Shown in pieces: positions 1-7,039 of a stretch of DNA of 64,000 bases (its first letter is position 1; the number at the start of each line of letters is the position of its first letter). The stretch is from Halochromatium salexigens (GTDB taxonomy: Bacteria > Pseudomonadota > Gammaproteobacteria > Chromatiales > Chromatiaceae). The position numbers and the translations under genes were made by a program. Under the pieces are notes generated by a model. That model had not been told where the DNA came from, searched no databases, and saw only the letters and a list, made by a program, of their open reading frames with translations. The stretch spans positions 8,001 through 72,000 of the forward strand of contig NZ_NHSF01000059.1 in NCBI RefSeq assembly GCF_016653295.1, in the 5' to 3' direction.

Positions 1-200
1 CTCCGTGGGTGATGAATTGAGCGTGCGAACTCTCGGCCAGCGATGATCAAGCGATAGGCAAGTCACCGTTGTGCCGAGCTGGCGACAGGGTAGTGCTCCT
101 GAGGCGTACTGGCAAACGCAGGGTTCAATGAAGGGCGGCAAGCCAGTATGCTGAGCGCTTTTCGCTCGCGGCTGGTGATCCCTGGCCGCTCGGGCCTTGG
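1..200. other. Left-edge region without a supported gene
   Basis: No convincing coding region starts or ends here. A reading frame ending with TGA near position 20 could be the last codons of a gene outside the window, but it is too short to judge. The rest leads into glnS. I see no clear sigma-70 promoter pair and no terminator. A minus-strand open frame covering 63-902 is a shadow of glnS. Confidence 0.4.
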
Positions 201-212
201 ATGCTTCTCGCT

Positions 213-2021
213 ATGGCTGATTCTGTCTCGACGCCGACCCGGACCAACTTCATCCGCCAGATCGTCCAGGACGACCTGGCGCGCGGTCAACACGCCCGCG
301 TGATAACACGCTTTCCGCCCGAGCCGAACGGCTATCTGCACATCGGCCACGCCAAGTCGATCGTGCTCAACTTCGGACTGGCCGAGGACTTGGGCGGGGT
401 CTGCCATCTGCGCTTCGACGATACCAATCCGGGCAAGGAAAGCCCCGAGTTCGTCGCGGCCATCAAGGCCGATGTGCGCTGGCTCGGTTTCGACTGGGGC
501 GGGCCGGTGCGCTTCGCATCGGACTATTTCGAGCAGCTCTATGGCTTTGCGCTCGAGCTGATCGAAAAAGGGTTGGCCTACGTCTGTGACCTCTCGGGCG
601 AGGAGACCCGCGCCTATCGCGGCACCCTGACCGAGCCCGGTCGCGACAGCCCCTATCGTGATCGCAGTATCGACGAGAACCGGGATCTGTTCCGGCGCAT
701 GCGCGCCGGCGAGTTCCCGGACGGCGCCCGCACCCTGCGCGCGAAGATCGACATGGCGGCGCCGAACATCAATCTGCGCGATCCGGTGCTCTATCGCATC
801 CGCCACGGCGTGATCCATCATCAGACCGGCAGCGAGTGGTGCCTGTACCCGACCTACGACTACACGCATCCGATCTCGGATGCGCTGGAAGGCATCACCC
901 ATTCACTGTGCACGCTGGAGTTCGAGGATCACCGCCCGCTCTACGAGTGGTGCGTGGCCAACGTCTCGGTGCCCTGTCAGCCACGCCAGATCGAGTTCAG
1001 CCGGCTCAATCTCGAGTACACGGTGATGAGCAAGCGCTTGCTGACGCAACTGGTCTCGGAGCGGATCGTCGCCGGCTGGGATGATCCGCGTATGCCGACC
1101 ATCGCGGGGCTGCGCCGGCGCGGTTTCACGCCGGGCGCGGTGCGCGGTTTCTGCGAGCGCATCGGCGTGACCAAGGCCGATAATTTGGTCGAGATGGGCG
1201 TGCTCGAGAGCGCGATCCGCGATGAACTCGATGCCAGCGCGCCGCGTGCGATGGCGGTGCTCGATCCGCTGCGGGTCGTGCTCACCAACCTGCCGGCGGA
1301 CGCGCCCGCTGCGGTACAGGCGCGCAATCACCCGAAGGATGAGGCGATGGGATCGCGCGCGGTGCCGCTCGGCTCGGTGCTGTTCATCGACCGCAGCGAT
1401 TTCGAGGAAACGCCGCCGAAGGGCTTCAAGCGCCTGATCCCCGAGGGCGAGGTGCGGCTTCGCAATGCCTATGTGATCCGCTGCGATGAGATCATCAAGG
1501 ATGCCGATGGGGCGGTGATCGAACTGCGCTGTTCGGTCGACCCCGACACCCTCGGCAAGAATCCTGAGGGGCGCAAGGTCAAAGGCGTGATCCATTGGGT
1601 CGCGGCCGAGACGGCGGTTCGCGCCGAAGTGCGGCTCTATGATCGCCTGTTCACCGTCCCCCAGCCTGGCGCTGGCGAGCGAGACTTTCGCGAGGACTTG
1701 AATCCCGACTCCTTGCACACCCTCAGCGGCGCGCTGCTCGAGCCCAGCCTCGCCGAGGCGCAGCCGGGCGCGCGCTTCCAGTTCGAGCGCGAGGGCTATT
1801 TCGTCGTCGATCCCGACTCGACGCCCGAACGGCCGGTCTTCAACCGCACGGTGACCCTGCGGGATACCTGGGCGAAGGCGCAGGGCGCCGGCACTCATGG
1901 CGCTAGGGGCCAGGGGGCCGGCGTTCAGAGGTCAGGAGGCCACCAGCAGGCGTCATCAGTGGACGGTAAGGCTCAAGCCGCTTTAGCGCCGGATATCGGT
2001 GCATCCGGAGGCGCCGCATGA
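213..2021 (+). CDS. glnS: Glutaminyl-tRNA synthetase
   Basis: Class I aminoacyl-tRNA synthetase that charges tRNA-Gln with glutamine in the cytoplasm. The HIGH signature is in [11 protein letters not shown] (about residues 43-46 from this start) and the KMSKS counterpart is MSKR near residue 271. The opening TNFIRQ matches the family N-terminus, so the ATG at 213 is preferred over one at 201. The catalytic core and the two C-terminal beta-barrel anticodon-binding domains appear complete up to [13 protein letters not shown], where enterobacterial GlnS ends within a few residues. Here about 46 low-complexity residues rich in Gly, Ala, Gln and Ser follow, which is unusual. The stop overlaps the next start as ATGA, implying translational coupling. 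Confidence 0.97.
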   Translation: MADSVSTPTRTNFIRQIVQDDLARGQHARVITRFPPEPNGYLHIGHAKSIVLNFGLAEDLGGVCHLRFDDTNPGKESPEFVAAIKADVRWLGFDWGGPVRFASDYFEQLYGFALELIEKGLAYVCDLSGEETRAYRGTLTEPGRDSPYRDRSIDENRDLFRRMRAGEFPDGARTLRAKIDMAAPNINLRDPVLYRIRHGVIHHQTGSEWCLYPTYDYTHPISDALEGITHSLCTLEFEDHRPLYEWCVANVSVPCQPRQIEFSRLNLEYTVMSKRLLTQLVSERIVAGWDDPRMPTIAGLRRRGFTPGAVRGFCERIGVTKADNLVEMGVLESAIRDELDASAPRAMAVLDPLRVVLTNLPADAPAAVQARNHPKDEAMGSRAVPLGSVLFIDRSDFEETPPKGFKRLIPEGEVRLRNAYVIRCDEIIKDADGAVIELRCSVDPDTLGKNPEGRKVKGVIHWVAAETAVRAEVRLYDRLFTVPQPGAGERDFREDLNPDSLHTLSGALLEPSLAEAQPGARFQFEREGYFVVDPDSTPERPVFNRTVTLRDTWAKAQGAGTHGARGQGAGVQRSGGHQQASSVDGKAQAALAPDIGASGGAA

Positions 2022-2599
2022 ATTCGACAGCGCCGCCTCCACTCGAGCTGCCAGGTGCTGGCATTGGCTGGTTCGAGCGCACATTGCTTGGGGCGGGCAT
2101 CCGCGCGGCGGATCGTTTCATCGGCAAGGATCGGCTGACGCGGATGTTTCGCCAGGAGGCCGAGCGCGCCATGGTGGTGGCGCGCGGCCTGAGCGAGGCG
2201 CAGGGGCGTGAGCGGGTGAGGATCGAACGCTTCATTGGCATCGAGGACAGTAGTCGCGACTGGTCGGTGTACATGACGCTCGAGCATCTGGTGATCGTCA
2301 ACACCGCCATCGCCGCGATCTTGCCGCAGCTCTATTCCAACCGTGTGGTCGGCACCCAGGTCAAGATCGAGGAGGTTAAACCGGTGCCAGAGGCCGGTCC
2401 AGAGCAGATCGACGACCTTGCCGCCTTGGTCGACCGTTACACCGACATCGTTGACAAACTGGGCAACTTGCGTACAGGAGCCGGGCTCCCGCATCCCTGG
2501 TTCGGTACACTCTCGGCGGCGCAGTGGCACGCGCTAGCGACCACCCATAACAGCACCCATCGGCGTCAGATCGAGCGCATCAAGCAGGCGTTGAGCTGA
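2018..2599 (+). CDS. DinB-like four-helix protein
   Basis: A 193-residue protein resembling the DinB/YfiT-like superfamily, small four-helix bundles that often bind a metal through three histidines. Candidate ligands are the His in TLEHLVIVN (near residue 90) and the two in [13 protein letters not shown] near the C-terminus; this terminal HxxxH pattern is the best support. Many family members are thiol-dependent transferases or have no known activity, so no reaction is assigned. No signal peptide or membrane segment is evident. It overlaps the end of glnS by four bases (ATGA) and is followed 11 bases later by the LOG-family gene, so the three are probably co-transcribed. Confidence 0.6.
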   Translation: MNSTAPPPLELPGAGIGWFERTLLGAGIRAADRFIGKDRLTRMFRQEAERAMVVARGLSEAQGRERVRIERFIGIEDSSRDWSVYMTLEHLVIVNTAIAAILPQLYSNRVVGTQVKIEEVKPVPEAGPEQIDDLAALVDRYTDIVDKLGNLRTGAGLPHPWFGTLSAAQWHALATTHNSTHRRQIERIKQALS

Positions 2600-2610
2600 G
2601 ATCCATCCTC

Positions 2611-3288
2611 ATGCAAGATGCACCACCGAAGACGCCGGAGTCGGAACGCGAGCGCGAGCTGCTGTGCGGTGCCGATGATCTGCTCGCTGACTTCGATCGC
2701 GGCGTGACCGTCTTCAATGAGTTCGTGCAAGGCTGCCGAGGCCTGTTTGATCTCGGGCGCAGCGTGACGGTCTTCGGCTCGGCGCGTTTTACTGACGGGC
2801 ATCGCTGGTATCAGCTCGCGCGGGCGATCGGCGCCGAACTGGCGCGTGCGGGCTGTACGGTGATCACTGGCGGCGGCCCCGGCCTCATGGAAGCTGCCAA
2901 TCGCGGTGCTCAGGAGGCGGGTGGCCTGAGCGTCGGCTGCAATATCCGCTTACCGCATGAGCAACAGTCCAATCCCTACCTCGATCGGGTGCTGACCTTC
3001 GACTACTTCTTCGTGCGCAAGGTCATGCTGCTCAAATACTCATCGGGGTTCGTGTTCCTGCCCGGCGGTTTCGGCACCCTCGATGAATTGTTCGAGACCT
3101 TGACGCTGATGCAGACCGGCAAGGTCGAGGCGTTTCCGTGCGTCGCCGCAGGCACGGCGTTCTGGCAGCCGATGCTGGAGGTCGTGATGACGCAGCTCTA
3201 TGAGGCAGGCACGGTCGCGCCGGGGGAGGTCGATCTCGGTCTGCTCGATGATCCGGCTGAGATCGTTGCTCATTTGCGCTTGGTCTGA
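2611..3288 (+). CDS. LOG-family nucleotide 5'-monophosphate phosphoribohydrolase
   Basis: A 225-residue Rossmann-fold protein of the LOG family (often misnamed lysine decarboxylase). Characterised members cleave nucleoside 5'-monophosphates, including cytokinin ribotides, to free base and ribose phosphate. The defining PGGxGTxxE motif appears as PGGFGTLDE near residue 151, preceded by TGGGPGLMEAANRGA, which forms the phosphate-binding loop. Length and motif order fit the longer bacterial subgroup. It lies 11 bases after the DinB-like gene, and its end faces a minus-strand gene 55 bases away. Whether it makes cytokinin-like compounds or simply recycles nucleotides cannot be told from sequence. 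Confidence 0.85.
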   Translation: MQDAPPKTPESERERELLCGADDLLADFDRGVTVFNEFVQGCRGLFDLGRSVTVFGSARFTDGHRWYQLARAIGAELARAGCTVITGGGPGLMEAANRGAQEAGGLSVGCNIRLPHEQQSNPYLDRVLTFDYFFVRKVMLLKYSSGFVFLPGGFGTLDELFETLTLMQTGKVEAFPCVAAGTAFWQPMLEVVMTQLYEAGTVAPGEVDLGLLDDPAEIVAHLRLV

Positions 3289-3343
3289 TCCTTGGCTTTG
3301 TTGACTCTTTCGGCTCCCTCAGTCTGTCGGTCACGCTCGCTCA

Positions 3344-3703
3344 TCACACTTCAGAAGCATTCCAGTTGCTGAACGCCAGCAGCCAGGAATCGATGCCCGG
3401 GTTGCGCACGCCTTGCGCGCGCAACGCCTCGCCGATCTCGATCATCAGTGTGCGGAACTCGCGCACCTCCTGTTGCCAATGCGCTGCCGGCAATTCTGGA
3501 TGATCCGCCATCGTCTCGGCCGCCAGAGAGCCAGCCCCGGCCCACCAATCATTGCCATCGAGCTGCGCGAGAGCCTGTTGTGGTGATGTCCGCAGTAAGA
3601 CGCTGAGCCCATGCACTTCCGCCGCGCGCGGGTGCTTGATCCGGTCAAGCAACTCAGCAAGCTGCGACAACGGTGTCGATAGCGGAGTGTTGAACGTCGT
3701 CAT
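3344..3703 (-). CDS. Conserved-looking hypothetical protein, 119 aa
   Basis: I do not recognise this protein. It is soluble, 119 residues, without signal peptide or membrane segment, mostly helical in appearance, with a central NDWWAGAGSLAAE stretch and a tryptophan-rich end (SWLLAFSNWNASEV). Codon use matches its neighbours and it fills the space between the convergent LOG gene and phrB, so it is likely real. It lies 30 bases downstream of the phrB stop on the same strand and may be the last gene of that transcript. No function is proposed. Confidence 0.6.
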   Translation of the reverse strand: MTTFNTPLSTPLSQLAELLDRIKHPRAAEVHGLSVLLRTSPQQALAQLDGNDWWAGAGSLAAETMADHPELPAAHWQQEVREFRTLMIEIGEALRAQGVRNPGIDSWLLAFSNWNASEV

Positions 3704-3733
3704 GGCCGGTTCCTGTTGGCGGTTGTCGTTGCG

Positions 3734-5299
3734 CTATTTCGTCCTCGCGGACGCTGAGACCCGATCATAAGCCGCCAGGGCCTCGGCACGGCTTGCCTTG
3801 AGATCGATGATCGGTGCCGGATACTCGCAGCCGAGCCGGATGCCGCATTGGGCCAACAGGCTCGCCGGGGCCTGCCAGGGCTGATGGATCAGCCGATCCG
3901 GCAGCTTGGCAAGCTCCGGACACCAGCGCCGCACGTAGCGCCCCTGGGTGTCGAAGCGCTCGCCTTGGCGCACCGGGTTGAAGATGCGGAAATAGGGCGC
4001 GGCATCGGCGCCGCAGCCGGCGCTCCACTGCCAGCCTTGGGTGTTATTGGCCAGATCGGCGTCGACCAGGGTGTCCCAGAACCAGCGCGCGCCTTCTTGC
4101 CAGGGCAGGCGCAGGTTCTTGGTCAGCAGCGAGGCGACGATCATCCGCGCCCGGTTGTGCATCCAGCCGGTGTGCCAGAGTTCGCGCATGCCGGCGTCGA
4201 CGATCGGGATGCCGGTGCGCCCGCGCTGCCAGGCTTTGAGCGGGGGTTCGGTGTCGCCGCTGCGCCAGGGGAAGTCGGCGAAGCGTGGGTTCAAGGGCTC
4301 GCTTGGGGTGTGCGGGAAATGATAGAGCAGTTGATGGCTGAACTCGCGCCAGCCCAGCTCGCGCAGATAGGGCTCGGCGATGGCTTGGTCGGCGAATACT
4401 GCATCGGGGTCGGAGCTAGAGCCGGAATCAGAGCCGGAGCTGGGGCCGGAACCAGAGCCGAGGTGGGCCTCGCGAATCCGGGCCAGGATCTGGCGCGGAC
4501 CGATCTCGCCGAAGTGCAGATGCGGCGAGAGCCTGGAGGTGCCAGGTTCTGCCGGCCAGTCGCGGGACTCGTGATAGGAGCAGATCGCGTCGATGAGGAA
4601 GCGCTCGAGCGCCTGCCACGCGCCAGCCTCGCCCGGCTGCCAAGCCTCGCGCAGACCCTGATCCCAGGGGATGCTCGGCTGCAGCGCGAGTGCCTCGACA
4701 GCGAGCCCGTCGATCGCATTTGGAACCGGCGGCAAGGTCTCAGGTGGCGCGGCTGGTGGCGCGTCTAGTGCTACGGCTGGTGCTGGCGCGGACCTGTGCG
4801 CAGTCTCCGTACGCTCCGCGAGCTGCGGCCCGAGCCGGCGCCAGTAGGGCGTGAACACGCGATAGGGCTCGCCGCTGCCGGTCTTCAGCGTCCAAGGCTC
4901 GCAGAGCAGTGCCGCGTTGTGGCTCGCGCAATCGATCCCGTCGGCGCGCAAGGCCTGTTTGATCCGGCTGTCGCGGGCGATGAGCGCCGGCTCGTAGCAG
5001 CGGTTCCAATGCACTTGGGAGGCGTCGGTCTCGGCGATCAAGGCGCGCAGGGTCGCCAGACTTTCGCCCTGGCGGATGATCAGCCGGCTACCAAGGCGCT
5101 GCAGATGCTCGCTGAGCGCGCACAGGCTCTGGTGCAGCCACCAGCGGGAAGCCGCCCCCGGTTGCCATGGCGCTGCTTCGTCAGGCGCATGGAGATAGAC
5201 CGGAATCACGCGCTCGCCGCGAGCGAGCGCCGCCGCGAGGGCCGGATTGTCGCCGAGCCGCAGATCGCGACGCAGCCAGACGAGGGCCGTGGTGGGCAT
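3734..5299 (-). CDS. phrB: Deoxyribodipyrimidine photolyase
   Basis: Class I photolyase that uses FAD and blue light to split cyclobutane pyrimidine dimers in DNA. The N-terminal antenna-binding alpha/beta domain starts with LVWLRRDLRLGDNPAL. The C-terminal FAD domain carries the usual blocks: WREFSHQLLYH, GRTGIPIVDAGMRELWHTGWMHNRARM, ANNTQGWQWSAGCG and PYFRIFNP. At 521 residues it is longer than the roughly 470 of Escherichia coli, partly because of a Gly/Ser-rich insert near residues 280-297 in the loop before the FAD domain and a Pro/Ala-rich stretch near 170-195. It lies 17 bases downstream of the toxin gene on the same strand. A cryptochrome-like role cannot be excluded, but the enzyme blocks look intact. 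Confidence 0.93.
   Translation of the reverse strand: MPTTALVWLRRDLRLGDNPALAAALARGERVIPVYLHAPDEAAPWQPGAASRWWLHQSLCALSEHLQRLGSRLIIRQGESLATLRALIAETDASQVHWNRCYEPALIARDSRIKQALRADGIDCASHNAALLCEPWTLKTGSGEPYRVFTPYWRRLGPQLAERTETAHRSAPAPAVALDAPPAAPPETLPPVPNAIDGLAVEALALQPSIPWDQGLREAWQPGEAGAWQALERFLIDAICSYHESRDWPAEPGTSRLSPHLHFGEIGPRQILARIREAHLGSGSGPSSGSDSGSSSDPDAVFADQAIAEPYLRELGWREFSHQLLYHFPHTPSEPLNPRFADFPWRSGDTEPPLKAWQRGRTGIPIVDAGMRELWHTGWMHNRARMIVASLLTKNLRLPWQEGARWFWDTLVDADLANNTQGWQWSAGCGADAAPYFRIFNPVRQGERFDTQGRYVRRWCPELAKLPDRLIHQPWQAPASLLAQCGIRLGCEYPAPIIDLKASRAEALAAYDRVSASARTK
4411..4462. repeat. Imperfect GAGCCG-type microsatellite inside phrB
   Basis: About 50 bases made of degenerate copies of a six-base unit (plus strand GAGCCG, GGAGCT and GGAACC variants). 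On the coding strand it encodes alternating Gly and Ser (GSGSGPSSGSDSGSSS). It adds a flexible linker in a photolyase loop that is normally short. Such tracts can change length by slippage, and any change of six bases keeps the frame. Confidence 0.6.
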
Positions 5300-5316
5300 G
5301 GGGATCTGTTATGTGC

Positions 5317-5649
5317 TCAGGAAGACGGTCGAACCAAGCGTTCGAGCAACACCGAGTGCAAGTCTCGCCGCCCGTCAAACACGGCCATGACCAGCACCAG
5401 ATTGCCCTCGATGCGGTAGACCAGGCGCCAAGGGCGTTCGATCAGCTCCCGATAGTGGTAGACATCGGCCGAGCGCAATTCGGGCACCACGCGGCCCCGC
5501 TCAGGGTTGTCTAACAGGGTGTCCGCCCGCGCCTGCAACCGATCGAGCACGTCAAGCGCATTGCCGATGGTGTCCTCGGCGATCCAGCTGACGATTGCAT
5601 TCAGGTCGCGCTGAGCGGTGCGCGTCCAGCGCACCTCGGGCTCAGCCAT
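5317..5649 (-). CDS. ParE/RelE-superfamily toxin
   Basis: A 110-residue protein with the ParE/RelE toxin fold: VRWTRTAQRDLNAIVSWIAED at the N-terminus, a middle helix, and the strand pair RELIERPWRLVYRIEGNLVLVMAVFDGRRD near the end. ParE members poison DNA gyrase and RelE members cut mRNA on the ribosome; the motif RPWRLVYRI fits the ParE branch slightly better, but the target is uncertain. The ATG at 5649 overlaps the antitoxin stop by eight bases, the usual arrangement of a coupled antitoxin-toxin pair. A longer frame reaching 5733 lies inside the antitoxin and is not used. phrB follows 17 bases downstream. Confidence 0.85.
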   Translation of the reverse strand: MAEPEVRWTRTAQRDLNAIVSWIAEDTIGNALDVLDRLQARADTLLDNPERGRVVPELRSADVYHYRELIERPWRLVYRIEGNLVLVMAVFDGRRDLHSVLLERLVRPSS

Positions 5650-5929
5650 CTTGCACGTCGGGCTGCGTCTGCAACCGCGTGCGCAGTGCCGCGAAGACAT
5701 CCGCCTGTGGCGCCGTCTCCCCGGCGCTGACATCCCGCTCGCCCTCGGCCATCAGCTTTAGTATCAGCATGGCCCGCTCGCGCGCTTGGTACTGCGCGTA
5801 GTCCTGCACGACGGCGCGCGCGCGACCATTCTGGGTCAGCACCAGTGTGGCGGACTGATCCCGCGCCTGGTCTAGCAGCCGGGTAGCTTCGGCCTTGAAC
5901 TGGCTGAGGCTCAGCACGTCTTCGCTCAT
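5642..5929 (-). CDS. Phd/YefM-family antitoxin
   Basis: A small antitoxin partner of the downstream ParE-like toxin. The Phd/YefM N-terminal DNA-binding pattern is visible: SLSQFKAEATRLLDQA, then LVLTQNGRARAVVQDYAQYQ. The C-terminal half, which would wrap the toxin, is charged and poorly conserved. Family members bind their own promoter and are degraded by proteases. Two starts are possible: ATG at 5929 (95 residues) or ATG at 5941 (99 residues); neither has a strong ribosome site. The promoter should lie in 5942-6007, between this gene and the stop of the deacetylase gene upstream on the same strand. Confidence 0.85.
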   Translation of the reverse strand: MSEDVLSLSQFKAEATRLLDQARDQSATLVLTQNGRARAVVQDYAQYQARERAMLILKLMAEGERDVSAGETAPQADVFAALRTRLQTQPDVQDG

Positions 5930-6007
5930 CGGGGTAACCATATTCGGATTGAATTCAGTTGGCTCGATGCTATAGCCTGACCGAGGCGTCGTCAACGACC
6001 GCGTCAT

Positions 6008-6940
6008 TTATCCATGCCCAATCAATTCATCGATATGCACCGCGACACTGCGCCCGAGCGCCGACATGCTATAGCCGCCTTCGAGACAGGAGACGATGCG
6101 CTCATGTGCGTGGCGCACCGCGATCTCGCGCAACTGCGAGGTGATCCAGGCATAGTCCGGCTCGCGCAGCATGAAATGCGCCATATCATCCTCGGCATGA
6201 CCATCGAAGCCGGCCGAGATCAGGATCAACTCCGGGGCAAAAGCCTCTAGCCGTGGCAGACAGTGCGCCTCCATCGCCGCGCGGAAGGCCTCGCCGTTGG
6301 TGCGCGACGGCAGCGGCAGGTTGATCACATTCGATGCCGTCGGGCCGGCACCGGAGCCGGGGTAGAATGGATGCTGGAAGCTGGAGCAGAACAGCACCCG
6401 CTCATCGCCGGCGAAGATGTCCTCGGTGCCGTTGCCGTGGTGGACGTCGAAGTCGACGATGGCGATGCGTGAGAGTCCATGCGCGTTCATCGCGTGCGCG
6501 GCGCCGACGGCGACATTGTTGAAGAAACAAAAGCCCATCGAGCGCGCACGTTCGGCATGATGGCCGGGCGGGCGCACCGCGCAGAAAGCGGCGTGATGAC
6601 GATCGCTCATCACCAGATCGACCGCCAGGATCGCGCTTCCGGCCGCGTGCAGCGCCGCGCTCAGCGAGCCGCTGCACATGGCGGTATCGCCATCGACCCA
6701 GACCAGCACATCATCGACGCTCGGTGCGGCCTCGAACAGGGCGTCGACGTAAGCCGGCTCATGCACCGCCAAGAGTTGCTCACGGCTGGCCTTGGGCGCG
6801 TCATAATGGGTCACCAGCATCTCCATGCCGGAGGCGATCATGCGATCCGAGATCGCGTGCAGGCGCTCCGGCACCTCGACATGGTGCGCGCCCATCTTGT
6901 GCTCGAGACAGTCTTGGTGAGAGATAAAGGCCAGATTCAT
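6008..6940 (-). CDS. Histone deacetylase family amidohydrolase (class II / AcuC-like)
   Basis: A 310-residue zinc-dependent deacetylase of the arginase/HDAC fold. Key residues are all present: the His pair in RPPGHHAE (127-128), zinc ligands Asp165 and His167 in DFDVHHGNG and Asp246 in AGFDGH, and the transition-state Tyr290 in EGGYS. Bacterial relatives remove acetyl groups from proteins (AcuC-like) or from polyamines. No signal peptide is seen, so it acts in the cytoplasm. It is divergent from a Pat-type protein acetyltransferase with 99 bases between the starts, which favours a protein-lysine deacetylase role; that link is inference. An open frame continuing to 8338 is only the antisense shadow of the neighbour. 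Confidence 0.92.
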   Translation of the reverse strand: MNLAFISHQDCLEHKMGAHHVEVPERLHAISDRMIASGMEMLVTHYDAPKASREQLLAVHEPAYVDALFEAAPSVDDVLVWVDGDTAMCSGSLSAALHAAGSAILAVDLVMSDRHHAAFCAVRPPGHHAERARSMGFCFFNNVAVGAAHAMNAHGLSRIAIVDFDVHHGNGTEDIFAGDERVLFCSSFQHPFYPGSGAGPTASNVINLPLPSRTNGEAFRAAMEAHCLPRLEAFAPELILISAGFDGHAEDDMAHFMLREPDYAWITSQLREIAVRHAHERIVSCLEGGYSMSALGRSVAVHIDELIGHG

Positions 6941-7024
6941 GGGGCGCTTACTCAGGTGCTCGGGACGGTAGTCCGAAAGCTTAATCCCTTTGTCACACTT
7001 TTGCCTTGTTACCCGATTCGCCCC

Positions 7025-7030
7025 AGGAGG
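7025..7030 (+). promoter_or_regulatory. Ribosome binding site fixing the pat start
   Basis: AGGAGG lies nine bases before the ATG at 7040. The open frame extends upstream to 6479, but that part runs antisense to the deacetylase gene. This site and the start of CoA-binding homology right after 7040 settle the start. Confidence 0.8.
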
Positions 7031-7039
7031 GGCCAGCCG

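Noticed and set aside
6479-7039. Upstream extension of the pat reading frame by 187 codons
   Set aside because: It runs antisense through the deacetylase gene, shows no CoA-binding homology, and AGGAGG directly precedes the ATG at 7040.
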